Shown one piece after another: positions 40,935 to 53,305 of a stretch of DNA of 64,000 nt (positions within the stretch are counted from its first letter, which is position 1; each line of letters begins with the position of its first letter). Origin of the DNA: Mactromeris polynyma (Eukaryota; Mollusca; Bivalvia; Venerida; Mactridae); contig JASFXZ010000010.1 in assembly GCA_032209605.1 (NCBI GenBank), forward strand, positions 6,965,385 to 7,029,384, given 5' to 3'. Made by a program: the position numbers and the translations under genes. The notes beneath the pieces are model-generated. The model ran no database searches. It was not told the DNA's origin and saw only the letters and a program-made list of their open reading frames with translations.

Positions 40935-41277
40935 TTGTAAACTTACTTTGAAGATTGTTGTAGTGTATACAGTTGTGTCTGTTGTGAAGCATTGTGTGTA
41001 AGATACGAGTGTGGAAGGAGAGTAACTGTATTATTTATTTTGTGTGAACGAACTTTGGAGTGAAAGCGAAAAGTAACTATTTGATATTTGACGAAGATTT
41101 TGTGATATTTTCTGCGGGAATCAGCGTTTGTGTGAACGAAAGGATGGTGTGTAGTGCTACGGGTCACGTGCAAATAATATTATGTCCTATATTTCTGATT
41201 TGTTTAAAAGATAGCTCATATCTCTAGCGCATAGAGCCGATTGTGCGCATGTCCAAACATCCCTTCTTATCAAATCA

Positions 41278-41283
41278 AATAAA
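41278..41283 (+). promoter_or_regulatory. Candidate proximal polyadenylation signal of the P450 gene
   Basis: AATAAA about 530 bp after the stop codon. No strong GT-rich element follows at once, so it is a moderate candidate. Confidence 0.35.
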
Positions 41284-42631
41284 AATACAATGCTGAAGAG
41301 ATTTATATCCAACAATAAGGTTTGAAATTCTGTATTAACAAATTTAATACAATCCACCTGGTTTCCGAACCTTGGCATTTGAATCGCAATTTCATTCTTA
41401 TGCATTTATTTTGAATACCTATTTTATCTATAAGTGTTATTTACGTTATTTATTTGCTTGTTTAGACAAAGTGCTTATGTTTTACACAGCAAGGTTGTGA
41501 CAAAGAGTATTTTAATTAACATATTTTAAATATCAAATTCTATTTTTGCATTGGACATCAAACTTACATTTTATCGTTATTTTACATGCTCTATGACATT
41601 TATGTTTCATTCGCATTATTTGTTTATTTATTATATTTATCTTTTGTATAAATCATCATTGTTTTTCCCACCATGTTCCTCTTCTCCTTAAAACATATGT
41701 ACATAATCATTTTATTTATTTATTTATTGATCTGATGTGGACACACAATCTCAAGAATGCTTTCATTGTTCAACGGTTGTATTTTCCTGAGGAATCTTTT
41801 TGCCTTATACAGAGGCATTGAGAAAATGCACATTTTATTAGGCGCTATGCAATATCAGCTTTTTTGATTCTCCAAAAATATAACCAGCCTCTCTATCAGT
41901 TTTGGTCAGTATTTAAATCTAAACAAAAAGGATGTTGATTTGTTTCATCAAATTTGTAATAAGTTTCGCGACTAAAAGTTTGTGTCAAAAATAATCGTTT
42001 TATGGTATTTCATTAATGAGAAATACGACGTTCATTTGCACTTTAGAGATAGAAATGATACGAACACTATTTCCAGACTCGCCCATCCCATTTCCAAATA
42101 CAGACTGATAATTTAAGGAAGAATAACATAACAAGTTAGATTTCCTATAGAATATCGTTCATATAGATATATTTCCGTATAAAAGCACTATTTTTTACAA
42201 AACCACTTTATCTAATATCATGAAAACTTTAACAATATTGAAACTGAAATGTGGACTGTATTCTGTTACACAACCGCACGATATAAAAAGCTATTCAAAC
42301 CGCAAATTTCTCCAAGAATTGTCGTCGGATTAATAAGAATCCAATACCATATGAGCGCGTGGGCGAACTTAACTCGATTTTAGAAAATAAACTGTCCCTA
42401 TCTCCTTAAAAGTGCAGTACTGTGTTCATAATTGAATTGCAACTTTTCATGTGAATGCTACTTATATTATTTTCATTGTTATTATTACCATTGTTATTAA
42501 TGAATCGTATGAACATCGTTATCTGTTGTCATCTCATTGATCATTGTAGAATAACACGAAGTTAGAATTACATTCTTGGTGCTCCGTCGTTTTGCCGAAT
42601 GTCATTCGGTATGTTTGGTGAAAAAGGATTG

Positions 42632-42637
42632 AATAAA
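42632..42637 (+). promoter_or_regulatory. Candidate distal polyadenylation signal of the P450 gene
   Basis: AATAAA followed within about 20 bp by GGTGGTGTTTGTC and further GT/T-rich sequence, a good cleavage-factor context. Use of this site would give a 3' UTR of about 1.9 kb. It could also belong to another transcript. Confidence 0.4.
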
Positions 42638-45315
42638 ATTTTGCAAATAATGAAGGTGGTGTTTGTCTTTCGTTTGATTTGTATTGAAACGTACACTAGA
42701 ATCAGAGCCGTAGATTTGTGTGAGAATTATATACCAAAAATGGATAGCAAATATGGGCGTTAGATGGTGATGAAAAGATGATTGAACACACCATCAAGTC
42801 AGTACGGTACTGTGTCTTGAATACCAATGATAACAAAGAAACAAATGGGACAAAATACACGGAAATAAAAAGATACAAGAGAAAGTTGATGAAATGCATC
42901 AAAATTGCGTGGAAAATATTTAGCAAAATAGTAATTGTGAAATATTTGAAGGGAATATGTTGAAAAAAAACAACAGAATTTTGCTAATATTGAACATGCA
43001 TATTATCGTGTAAGAAATGCACATATATAAACATTATTAATGTAAATAACAACAAATGGAAAAATCTTCTTTTTTGGAAAAAAATGCCATAAACAGCTAG
43101 CTTTTAATAAAAACTACAACTACATAAGATGAAAATATGGCGGTGAAGCTAGCCACGGCGACAAAACATTCAACATTAGAAAATAATGCTCTTCATTTTA
43201 TGCTAAGGCACCTGTGTCTCAGTATAACAAATGGTGACAAATTGGAAATTTAACAAGTCACATTAACTTCTGTAGGCATATACATACGTCTTTCTATGTC
43301 TCTGTTTCGGAAATAATACACGAAACAATTTCAAATGTTAGAACCTAAAGAATTGCTTCATTACATCATAGAGGTGCTCCATTTTCAGCATTTTAAATGT
43401 CTTTTTTACAAATATAACCAGCACATGTTATACAGGGTTTGACCACATCGGTGGTAAATCACTGCATAAACAGCTTCTAAATACCGAGGAGTAAAAAAAT
43501 AATAATGTTAATGTTACGCATGCGCTCGGAATAAGAAAATATAGCAAACCATGGCAACACATCATTTTTTGCACACGCCCCTGTAAACGTTAAGCAAGGA
43601 CAAAAGGATCAAATGTGTAAGTAAATAACCAATGAAGACTCGAATGTTCACAGATCACGCTCCTGACGTCAATACAGCACGTGGACCATCGGCGAATGTC
43701 GTTGAAGTTGCTGCCGAAACTTTTAAACGTCCTGTGTTGATTTTGGGGCATAACAATGGCTCAAATTTACCATTGTTGCTTATTACGTCATAAATACTTT
43801 CAATTTGAAGGAGGAATGTTTAAATTAAGAAGTTATACGCTTATTTAGCGATGATCAAGGATGTCAACGATCAAGCTGAATCAGATTGTGGATTTCGATG
43901 CGCCGCCAAATTTTGTGTGTGCATTACGCACTATACAGTGAGAGAATGGACTTGTCAATTAATGTTTCGGATCTGAGTTGTCCCATCTTTTTTCAAAATA
44001 CTCTCGAAAAACTCTGAAATTAGAACTCGCATTTTTTCAAACCAACTACATGTATTATTAGCGAGTGCTAAATTTTGAAAATTTCTAAACGCATAGGGAG
44101 GTAACTGCTACAAAAGCAGTTCCGCAGAGCAGTTCCGTGACGACCGCCACGGGTTTTAGTAGATCTGTTCCGGGAGTAATTTTGTTTAGCACAGGTTTAT
44201 AATCGAGAGAAAAAGTGCGTAAAAGTTACATTTTCACTGAAATGTAAAAAAAATCATAGAACATAATGCATATTAACTTTTTTGAAATCCATTTCGGTTG
44301 TTTTTATTCTGTAAAACTTCGCATTTGAAATGCTTTATAGAGTAACCGCTCCTCCAATGAACAAAATGAAAAAGGAATAAAATAAAAATAGATAGAGCCG
44401 CCGGTTACTAATAATAGCCTGCTTCAGCGAAAACAATACCCAATTATGAAGTATCTCCAACAAGAGACAGTGTCTTACAACGGTCAACGACAATTTCATT
44501 CAATATGTGCTACAGACCATTGAACTGCTGAAATAGGAATACATACGAGTACTCAATATTTCTCTTTGATTGAATGAAATCATTAGTGCTATTACTATAT
44601 ATATTTGTAAGTAAGTGATGATAGATTCTACTTAAAATATTACAGTCGACTTTTAAATGTCCTCAAATATCAATTCTGCGACTCATTTTGTGAATATCGA
44701 CATCGGATTTGTATGTGTTGATATTACCACAGAGATACTTTGTATCTTACGGAGCATTTGAACTTATAAACATGAATCATTTGATCGATAAGTGTTCTTA
44801 ATTATTCACAACTCACATGCAGTTACATATATTTCGTAGTTTAATTTTTATACGTGTAGTTTGTATGTGACATTTCCGTACAGACACGTTATTTTGTTCG
44901 AGTACATACTAAAATAGCTAACAATCAATTATAAAATCAAATGTTAAATTGTTATATTTAGTCTGAGAAAAAGAACTTCGAGTATAAATCTATGATTCGA
45001 ATTTCTAAACTCACAGTACACAATCCAAATATATACTTAAATAGACAGCTATTTACAAAATAGGTAAACAATGAAACCTAAAGTTGACATTATCTAACGA
45101 AAACTCATGGTAATACCACAATAGTATCCATATTATTGTAATATATCACAATACAAAGTTTGGGGTCAATATCTATCCCTAGCCACAGCCTAACTTTACT
45201 GTGCACTTTAGCTAAAAGTGAAATGCATTTTTGATCACTCCGTTAGCCTAGGTATACTTCATACTATAACTTTTCTTGGGTACATATAAACACACATGGT
45301 GTATAGCATATACAG

Positions 45316-45390
45316 CTTGGCCGCTTAGCGATTGGCTATCACCTTGGAGATCCAGGTTCGATTACCAGGCGTGGGAGTAACCGAAAATAT
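45316..45390 (+). mobile_element. tRNA-like SINE head
   Basis: GGCCGCTTAGCGATTGG is followed by TCCAGGTTCGATTACCAGG, whose B box lies at 45355-45366. Spacing fits a tRNA-derived pol III promoter. No cloverleaf closes, so it is not called a tRNA gene. Confidence 0.45.
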
Positions 45391-45875
45391 ATACTGAACA
45401 AAAATTTGATTTACCGACAACAATTTTATTTCTATGAGACTTTAATTAATGGATGACAAAAATAAAAAAATTAACACATATAATAAATCTAACAGAGCCA
45501 GTATGAATATCGAGAGAAATACTGTACACCACAAACTGAGATGCGAGTTTTTTTTGCTGACTATTAATATGCAGTTACGATATCGTTTTTTCTTGCCATT
45601 TAAATGCGCTTCTTGGCTAGTTCTTAATACATCATCGAAAATAAATCGACAAAAACATCTACTACCTACACAGTGATCCATGTATTTGAATATTAATAGA
45701 CGAATTGCTACCATTAATCACATAACAGTTAAATACATGTACATATTTAAAGAAATATATTAGAAGAGCAGTCCTCCCCCACAACGACTTCGGGCAAGAT
45801 CTTACGGATGACGTTCGAAATTATTCAGATTGTTGATTTGACCCATATTGTTTTGCATGATTTATTATTAAATAA

Positions 45876-45901
45876 CATATACTCATAATTATGAGTATAT
45901 G
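45876..45901. repeat. Perfect 26-bp palindrome
   Basis: The half-site CATATACTCATAA is followed at once by its exact reverse complement, with no spacer. Confidence 0.95.
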
Positions 45902-46020
45902 ACAACGTACATTGAACTTCAATTTGTATGTGTAGGACAATTTGTTTTCTACAAGACAAGATGTGATATTAAGTAAGTGCCACTACCTGATGATATAAAT
46001 AGCTTTATATCAGAGAGTAA

Positions 46021-46049
46021 TTTTAGCTCACCTGAGCACCAAGTGTTCA
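46021..46049 (+). repeat. Fragment of a common bivalve repeat
   Basis: TTTTAGCTCACCTGAGCACC followed by AAGTGTTCA. I recall this motif as frequent in bivalve genomes; it supports the taxonomic guess but is only a fragment. Confidence 0.4.
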
Positions 46050-46511
46050 ACTCAGAATTATGACCATTTAAATCAAACGTGGACATTTTACACCTTTTAT
46101 CGTAGATAGTGCCACATTCCTTTATCAGTTATGGTAAAACTTACATTCAATGACATCGCTTAAGGACACACCTCGGGTTTTGCTTTTTAAGTTTGGTAAA
46201 TCCTTCGCCGACCCCTTTTGTGACTTTTCTACCACTTTCTTGTGTTGTGCGGGGAGAGTTCAGTTACATTTATACTCCTTAAAAACTTGAGTAACTTCCT
46301 TGTTAATTGTACAATTATTCAGGGCACATACCTACCATTGCCATCCTAATTTTCGCCTCGAAATAGGTACACGTGTTCTTCAAATAGTGTGTGGAATAAC
46401 TAAATAATAATGAACGAAAAACGTTATATTTCTATGGTATATCAAACCAAAATGCCTACATTTTACTTACCATGTAGCGAGTACATTAAAACTGATCGAC
46501 AAATGGGCGCC

Positions 46512-46737
46512 GCTGTACGATTTTCCAACCTCTATTTTAAGTGACGTCATTTCCATAAAACGTCACATGTGACGTCACCATGTACTGACAGTAAACAATA
46601 TTTGCCACATAACGCAATATGAAAACAAAGTGACCATATGGAGTAAATATTGTTGCCTGTTTGCACATATAGTGATGTCACATGTGACGTTTTCTTGAAA
46701 TGACGTCACTTACAGAAGAGGTCGGAAATCCCACAGC
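46512..46737. mobile_element. Palindromic MITE carrying three TGACGTCA sites, copy 1
   Basis: The two ends are inverted repeats: the left arm GCTGT...CCTCTATTTTAAGTGACGTC pairs with the right arm ...GACGTCACTTACAGAAGAGG...ACAGC. The similarity continues inward through AACAATATTT / AAATATTGTT, so most of the unit is one large imperfect palindrome. Perfect cAMP-response-element palindromes lie at 46542-46549, 46570-46577 and 46701-46708. No ORF is present. A second copy at 63009-63230 supports mobility. Confidence 0.75.
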
Positions 46738-48196
46738 AACACTCAAATAAAAGAGTAACCACAGATCAGATTTTATCATTAATTCATATATGATATAGTC
46801 AGAGAGCTCGATAAAGTCGCATTTGTTAATTAGACTGATGTTTACCGTTCAATTGCATGCAAACCACAGAAGTACATTAATAAAATAAAGGCGAACGACT
46901 CATTATCTGTATCAGTTACAATGCATGTGAAGTGAAAAAATCACCTTATTGATATATCAGTCAGTATGAAGATCTATTCAATCAAAACTCGGTGATAAGA
47001 AATGTAAATGTCACCAGTTTATCTTGAGAGAGGCAGTAAAGATAAATGTCAAGAATACGCTTAAGCATCTAATTACCATTAAAAGCTATATGTCGACAAT
47101 GTATATCGCCATATGAAATTCAATGTATCAAATTGACATGAGATGTTCAACAAGGTGGGAGTTTGTCAATTCATGGATGAAAATATATACATCAGGCACG
47201 TACAACATCATCAGCATAATTTATATAATATATAATGCTATCATATTATAAGCAGTCTCAGTTCGCCCATGAGCCATATAAGGCAATATCGTGCGTTTTC
47301 AACTATCTTCAACTACATAAAGGTATGTATAACAATAACACCATCTAAAGCAATATTCGGACTGTCCATTTTTTCAATAATTATTTGCACACTAGAAGAA
47401 CGCACGATTACTTGGAGCGGTTAGCAACCGTTTCTCAGTTTTAACATACCGCAATTCCGGCAGTGGTTTTTTTCTTTTATTCGATTCCTTACACAAACAG
47501 CGCGTGTATAAAGTAGTTCCAATGAACAAGATAATGTGTACTTAGACTTATGTAATTAGTAATCTGCATTCACATTTGACAATCATTTGACCAGTATATA
47601 CTGGTATTGGTGAACATATTTCATTATTTACGTATTGTCACGTATTTCAATATATACGTGTCGCTCGAGTCTGATAGAGCCAAATGTGATGATTTCGTTA
47701 AACTAAATAAGCTGCTTGGTTTTCAGTACCACCTTCATGGTCACCTTGTGTCAGAGTCCGGTACGTCTGGAACATTGTCCATATACTGCGTAACGCTTAA
47801 ACTGAAATGACCGCAGTGCACTATTCCTAATATGAGGTAATAAGCTTCATCCCGTTATTGCTTGGTGTAAAATGGATATCATGTCTTTGCATTCCTTATA
47901 TAAACATAATGAACTGCTTGTTGTTGAAACTAGAACTGCAGTGAACAGCCTTATTTACAAAGCAAATATAGAGTCTTTGAAAATTAGCTTGTAAATTACG
48001 AAGAAATAGAAAACATAGGTGTTCATGAACTGTGTATATATACAATTCGCTTTATTTGGATATTCAACTTAATGAGGTACAGCCAATACCTTAACTCATA
48101 TATATCACTTTTTCTGAGAATATCTCATTATAAAACTCATGAGACGCCCATTTAACTATTTCTGCACAGCATCGAGTAAAGGGAAACATTTAAAAA

Positions 48197-48505
48197 ACAA
48201 GAAATATCTTGAAAAAAGATGGTCGGTGCAATTCGAAGGTTAAGACGTGTTGTGCAACATAAAAAATGCCGAGATGTTACGACTGCTGGTCACCCAAGAT
48301 CTAAAATGGATTTCGGTAAATTCACCGAAATTCGGTGGATATCGGTAAGGTAACGTACCCTTTATCGAAAGGTTCACCAATCCGCGTCCAGGTTACAAAC
48401 GTTGTTCGGTTGAAGAGAAATTGCCTTGGTGGTTAACGGAAGATTTGATTGGTTGACACATCACGGATATGCAAATAGCAAAACCATGTTAGTACGTCTG
48501 CGCCG
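48197..48505 (+). mobile_element. Short dispersed element, family A, copy 1
   Basis: The left end reads AACAAGAAATATCTTGAAAA then AAGATGGTCGGTGCAATT; the right end reads GATTTGATTGGTTGACAC and ATGCAAATAGCAAAACCATG. The middle contains repeated TCGGT / ACCGA words that can fold. The same unit recurs inverted at 51523-51767, and its ends recur at 55039-55690. No ORF is present, so it is a non-autonomous element. Confidence 0.65.
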
Positions 48506-50148
48506 AATAAATAATAAATATCCAAACCAGAGAATCTTGAATTGTTTCAACATATATCAGAAACATACTTAAGTAATAAATAATAAACAAGTTTTAAAAG
48601 TTTGTATTGCCATTTAAATTTCTTGTGCTTTGTATAATTATACATAATATATGTATATATATATACAATGTATATATATATTGGAACACGCAGCTTTGCG
48701 TGTCCGCCTATGAAATTCAGACATGGAGGAGAGCAATCCTATTTAAATTTCACGTATAATCTTAAATGAACTCGGAGATCTCTTGTACATTTACATACAA
48801 AATAAGCAGACAATTATAACAAATGAAAATCGATAATAATATTATACAGACTTTCTAATTAAATATCACATAGACGCTGTGTGGGTAAACGCCCCTTTCT
48901 TGCAGATGTGTGTCAGGCAAACACATTTCATGTCCAGCTTTACTGGATACATATCAAAAATGATCTCTCTTGATTAGCGGCTTTGTATGCAATATAAAGT
49001 ATGTAGATGGACTAGACCAGCCATTTAGACGAGAACAAGTGTATTTCTAAGTTACCTTAAGGTCACATGTACTTAAAATACTGTCTCGAAAGCCAATGTA
49101 GACACTAGAAATGTCCGTATTTCCTAGCGTATTTCTTAAGGGAAATTACACCTAGTGCTCCGTGCCATTGTGTATTGTTTTAAAAACTTACGCCAAACTC
49201 TTCTTTTCACTTTCATAGTCGACATATGTCTTTCAAAACAACTTATTCATAAGCGTTATGTCTTGCAAATAATTATAGAAGCATAAATCTTATATTGACT
49301 AAATCATAGAGGTAAATTGAGATTTGTAGTGTTCCCAAGTAACAGAAAAAATACAATTTTGGCTATATTCGACCGTTTGTCGGGAGTTGAGACGCACAAA
49401 CAAAGCATGCTGGACAGACATGCGCGGAAATAGGGAAAGGTGGTGTCCTTAATGGATTGTTTAATTTTGTCAGAAAGGCAGAAATAAAGGATTTACCTTG
49501 AATCTACAGCTTCAATACGCGCACAATTCGCCGCCATTTACTAGGTTGAAATCGGTCAGTCGATAAAATTCTCATATTATGATATACGGATATAACATAA
49601 CTATGTTTGCATAATATGTTAAGGACTTGATACGTAATGTAATAAAAACAAACATAATAATATATGTTCACGACTGCAAAAGACAGTACCGGCGTTCCAT
49701 AGCTCCGTTTTTTTCTTTGACGATATGAGTAAAATATACTTTTAATAAGTGTTCGATATAAATGGATTTTTTTCGTAGTGTAGTGAGTTTTGGTTTAATC
49801 TCATTTGTGATGAGTTTTTAATTTGTTCAAATACGCCCTGAACGAGCCTGATTGACTTCTGATCGACCATGTTCCTTACTTTCAATCACTGATTCGTTCT
49901 TTTCTTATTCTCATCACCTACGAAACCATATTTAGTATTAAATCTTTCAAATTCTGGATATATTTTAGTACAAGCAAACCCAGAAGCCGGATAGGAAATA
50001 TATAGCTGACCCAATTATGCATCGCATGTCACATGACCGTTATATCATCAGTAATAACGTAACGGGGGTGACAATCAGTTAATCATACGCCGACTGAACA
50101 CAAGCGTCAGATCATGTACAGTCTTACTTGATTTTCACACAAGAGTCA

Positions 50149-50245
50149 CCAAACAGGGATTTCGTTCACACAAGAGGCACCAAACGGGGTTTTGTAAGAT
50201 GTGCGTTCGTTAATAGTTCGAATTTTGCCGGAAGTAGTTAATATC
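50149..50245 (+). repeat. Dispersed repeat B, copy 2, with internal 32-bp duplication
   Basis: AAGAGGCACCAAACGGGGTT, TTGTAAGATGTGCG and TTTGCCGGAAGTA match 22832-22930. Just before, a diverged extra copy reads CACAAGAGTCACCAAACAGG. Confidence 0.6.
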
Positions 50246-51522
50246 TTTAAGCATATACAAAATGACACTGATAAGACAGGTCCATGATTATAGTATATAT
50301 AGGTCCTGGTTAAATATTGTAAGGATTTATTTTTCAATTTAACATACCAGAAGGTTACATTCTATCTACGCCGTTTATCTTTTTTTAAATATTTTTCTCG
50401 TTTCAAATATCCATTATTGTTCTGATTTTTAACCCTACCTTTACAATTGCGCGTGTGCAATTAAACGACGGAGTTCTGATAAGAAATTCAAATATCAAAT
50501 AGAAGTTCTACATTTATGTCGTTCAAATTTCCTTTAATGAATCCATTTTCGGTCCGCAGCCTTTGATAACCAGAACTAGACTGTAGTGGTATAAGAAAAC
50601 TGCGCTGCAAGGTACTAAATTTGCAAGACTTTCGTTGCAGGGATTGGGGATTTAACATAAATATATTTCGCCTTCAAAAGCAAGTTAGACAACAAAGTAT
50701 TTTCCAATAAGAGCGAAATATACCGGGCTTAAACGCCGCTTCCTGAATATATTGCTCCCTTTTGTCGTATGAAAACAAAACAGTAACACAAACACTTTTT
50801 TATTATCTTTTATTTCACGGAAATAGGCTTGAACAGATGTTGTCATATGAAATATTCATTTATGTCTGAAAATCGAAGAAGAGGACAATACAACAGTTGC
50901 TTTCTTAACTCTCTAAAATATATACGACAATAGATGTAAAATGCGTTTTTAATCCGTTTATAGTACTTTCTTGTGTAACTGGCTGATTTATGATCTGGTA
51001 ATTTTGCTTGTATTGCAAGTGCGCTTTTTCTAAAATTTGTTTAGGCTATATTCACAGAACCAGGCCTCCGCATACCGATAACTAAATTACGACGCGAAAT
51101 GGAAAATAAGCAGAAGGGACGTGGAGCTTTAAAGACAACAACATACGACTGCCCCACAGTTAAATAAAACGGTCTCTCAGCCTTTGAACGGTCAGTATCA
51201 ATACTGGGGTGGGACGGGCTTAACCCTTGACTAAGTTGATTTTATGCGATCAACGCCCACCAGCACAATAAATTCAAGTTTTAACCAATATGTATGTAGA
51301 CTGTCGAGTTTTACTGCTGCCTCATACAATGCTTTGTTGTACATCCTGGAACAATCCCTGGAGTTAGACCAGACCTCGGTAAGGATTTCATCTTGTACTG
51401 TGCAAGAAATTACGGATTCAGTGTTGCATGCTTGACGATTTCAAAATCGCACTGTTATGAGGAGGTCAATTTCAATTGCGGACAAAATTTCACCTTTGAA
51501 TGGTTATATGTCACGTTTTTGT

Positions 51523-51767
51523 CGTTAACCACTAAACCAACTTCCCTTTAACCGAACAACGTTTGTAACCTTGACGCGGATTGGTTAACCTTTCGATAAA
51601 TGGTACGTTACCTTACTGAAATCCACTGAATTTCGGTGAATTTACCGAAATCCATTTTGGATCTTGAGTGACCAGCAGTCGTAACATCTTATATTTTTAT
51701 TGTTGCACAAAAAATCTTAACCATCCAATTGCGCCGACCATCTTTTTTCAAGATATATCTTGTTTTA
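51523..51767 (-). mobile_element. Short dispersed element, family A, copy 2 (inverted)
   Basis: Read on the minus strand this matches copy 1 at 48197 from the AAGATGGTCGG end through the TTACAAACGTTGTTCGGTT block to GTGGTTAACG, then stops short of the right end. Opposite orientation shows independent insertion or inversion. Confidence 0.65.
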
Positions 51768-51807
51768 ATTTTGCACTAATAATATTCATATAGCCAGGCA
51801 GTATACA

Positions 51808-51838
51808 CCTACCTACCTACCTACCTACCTACCTACCC
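51808..51838 (+). repeat. (CCTA)n microsatellite
   Basis: Seven to eight tandem CCTA units. Confidence 0.9.
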
Positions 51839-53239
51839 GTGTTACTCTAAACGTTCCTAACTGACCGGCAGTGTGTGCCTTCTTTGTCAAATTTAACGGA
51901 AAGCGGCAGGAGGTGCTTATAACAAAATGGTTTTAGTATTTAACTAGTTTATCCTACATAATCTTAAAACTTCAAGTAATGAATCATAAACCACAACAAT
52001 TGGTAAAATACAACACATATCACTTTGTTCACATTCTGCAACGGGAGGAGTCATTGTCCTAGTCCTGTATCTAACGAAGTGACTAGTGAAATGGGGATGC
52101 AGCTACATTCTGTTAGTTCCGGTAATTATCGCATACCGGATTGATTTTACGTACGCGCGTTTAAACAATCTGTCGGAAATTAGTCTAGTAAATTCTTCGC
52201 CACAATTATCACCCCTGGCGGTACAGTGTTTTTGTGAAGGGAGACCACTGCGTTAGATTCTTAATAAATATGTTGCCGAATCATACGTTAAGTTATTGGC
52301 TATAATGTAAGAAAACGGATGACACGTTAAGGGGAGATAATATTGTAGTAACAATACAAAGAGTCTAGTACTGGCATAAATTACTTTTCGCGGACACAGT
52401 ATTTCAGTTCATACAATCGGCCGTCAACCTGATAAATCACTTCGTAGACAATTTTAAACGCGCTTAAAATAAATCAATGTACATATGTATCCCTCAAGCA
52501 AACTTTTATGGCGTTACAGCCTTGGGTTTTCTTCTCCTCTCGTATATTCTCCAGAACAAGACTTAAAATCAACAGAATTACAGACAAATTGCCTGAGATT
52601 CCTATTTCATGATAGTGCCGCCTTAATTCTACAATTCAGTAACTCAATTACTGGCGCTATTGAGATTTCGGTAACATGTGTTCGTCTCGATGAGCTCCTT
52701 ACAGTCAATATACTCACTTGCTTATGGAACTAAGCTAAATGAGGTATATATTCCCAATTTTACAAACCCGTAACTGTTAAAATGTATTGCAATTCAAAAC
52801 TTCAATTGCGATCTTCTCAAAAACTGGCGAAACATGAGATGCGAGTATGCAGAACAAGAGAGATTTGGTTATGATTGTTTTAATTTTTCGATTCTTTTCA
52901 TAATAATGAAATATGCAATTGTCAATTTAGAATTTCTGCTGCAAAGCTAAACGGTCTTGATGAGCTAAGCATTTTTTTCAAAAATAGCACTTTGGGGTCC
53001 TGATAAAAAACTGTACCAAGATGTAGTATAAATGTTGGTTGTGTTGGAGTTTAACATCGTTGTTTCAACAGTATTTCAGTTCTGTATGACTGAAGTGTTC
53101 CTGTGCAAGCAACCAGTACAAATCGGATCTTCCTCAGTCATTGTAAACTTCTCCACGTGAGTAATAGGTAGTACGTACAAAATACCGTGCGACATAACGT
53201 GTCACGTGGAAACTCTGTGTATATGTATGAAATGATTTA

Positions 53240-53305
53240 TATAGATGATGTACTTTGTACAAGTCTAAATAAAATGTCTGTCCTGACCTGTTCTGTTCTG
53301 TTAAA
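53240..53305 (+). mobile_element. Possible LINE 3' end with (TCTGT)n-like tail
   Basis: TTTGTACAAGTCTAAATAAA is followed by ATGTCTGTCCTGACCTGTTC and TGTTCTGTT. A polyadenylation-like signal next to a short pentamer run is a common LINE 3' terminus. No coding part is visible upstream. Confidence 0.3.

Larger units (their letters stand above)
40750..45315. other. P450 3' UTR and downstream intergenic DNA
   Basis: Up to 41.3 or 42.6 kb this may be transcribed 3' UTR (several AATAAA, two AU-rich clusters). Beyond it no gene was recognised. A lone TGACGTCA occurs near 43665. Confidence 0.5.
45391..48196. other. Intergenic with small elements
   Basis: Contains the 26-bp palindrome, the bivalve repeat fragment and MITE copy 1. 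No gene. Confidence 0.55.
48506..53239. other. Intergenic
   Basis: Besides repeat B copy 2, element A copy 2 and (CCTA)n nothing is recognised. 48650-48685 is a plain TA-rich run. Confidence 0.5.

Noticed and set aside
40943..41405. Minus-strand ORFs after the P450
   Set aside because: Short, AT-biased, no domain; they lie in the presumed 3' UTR.
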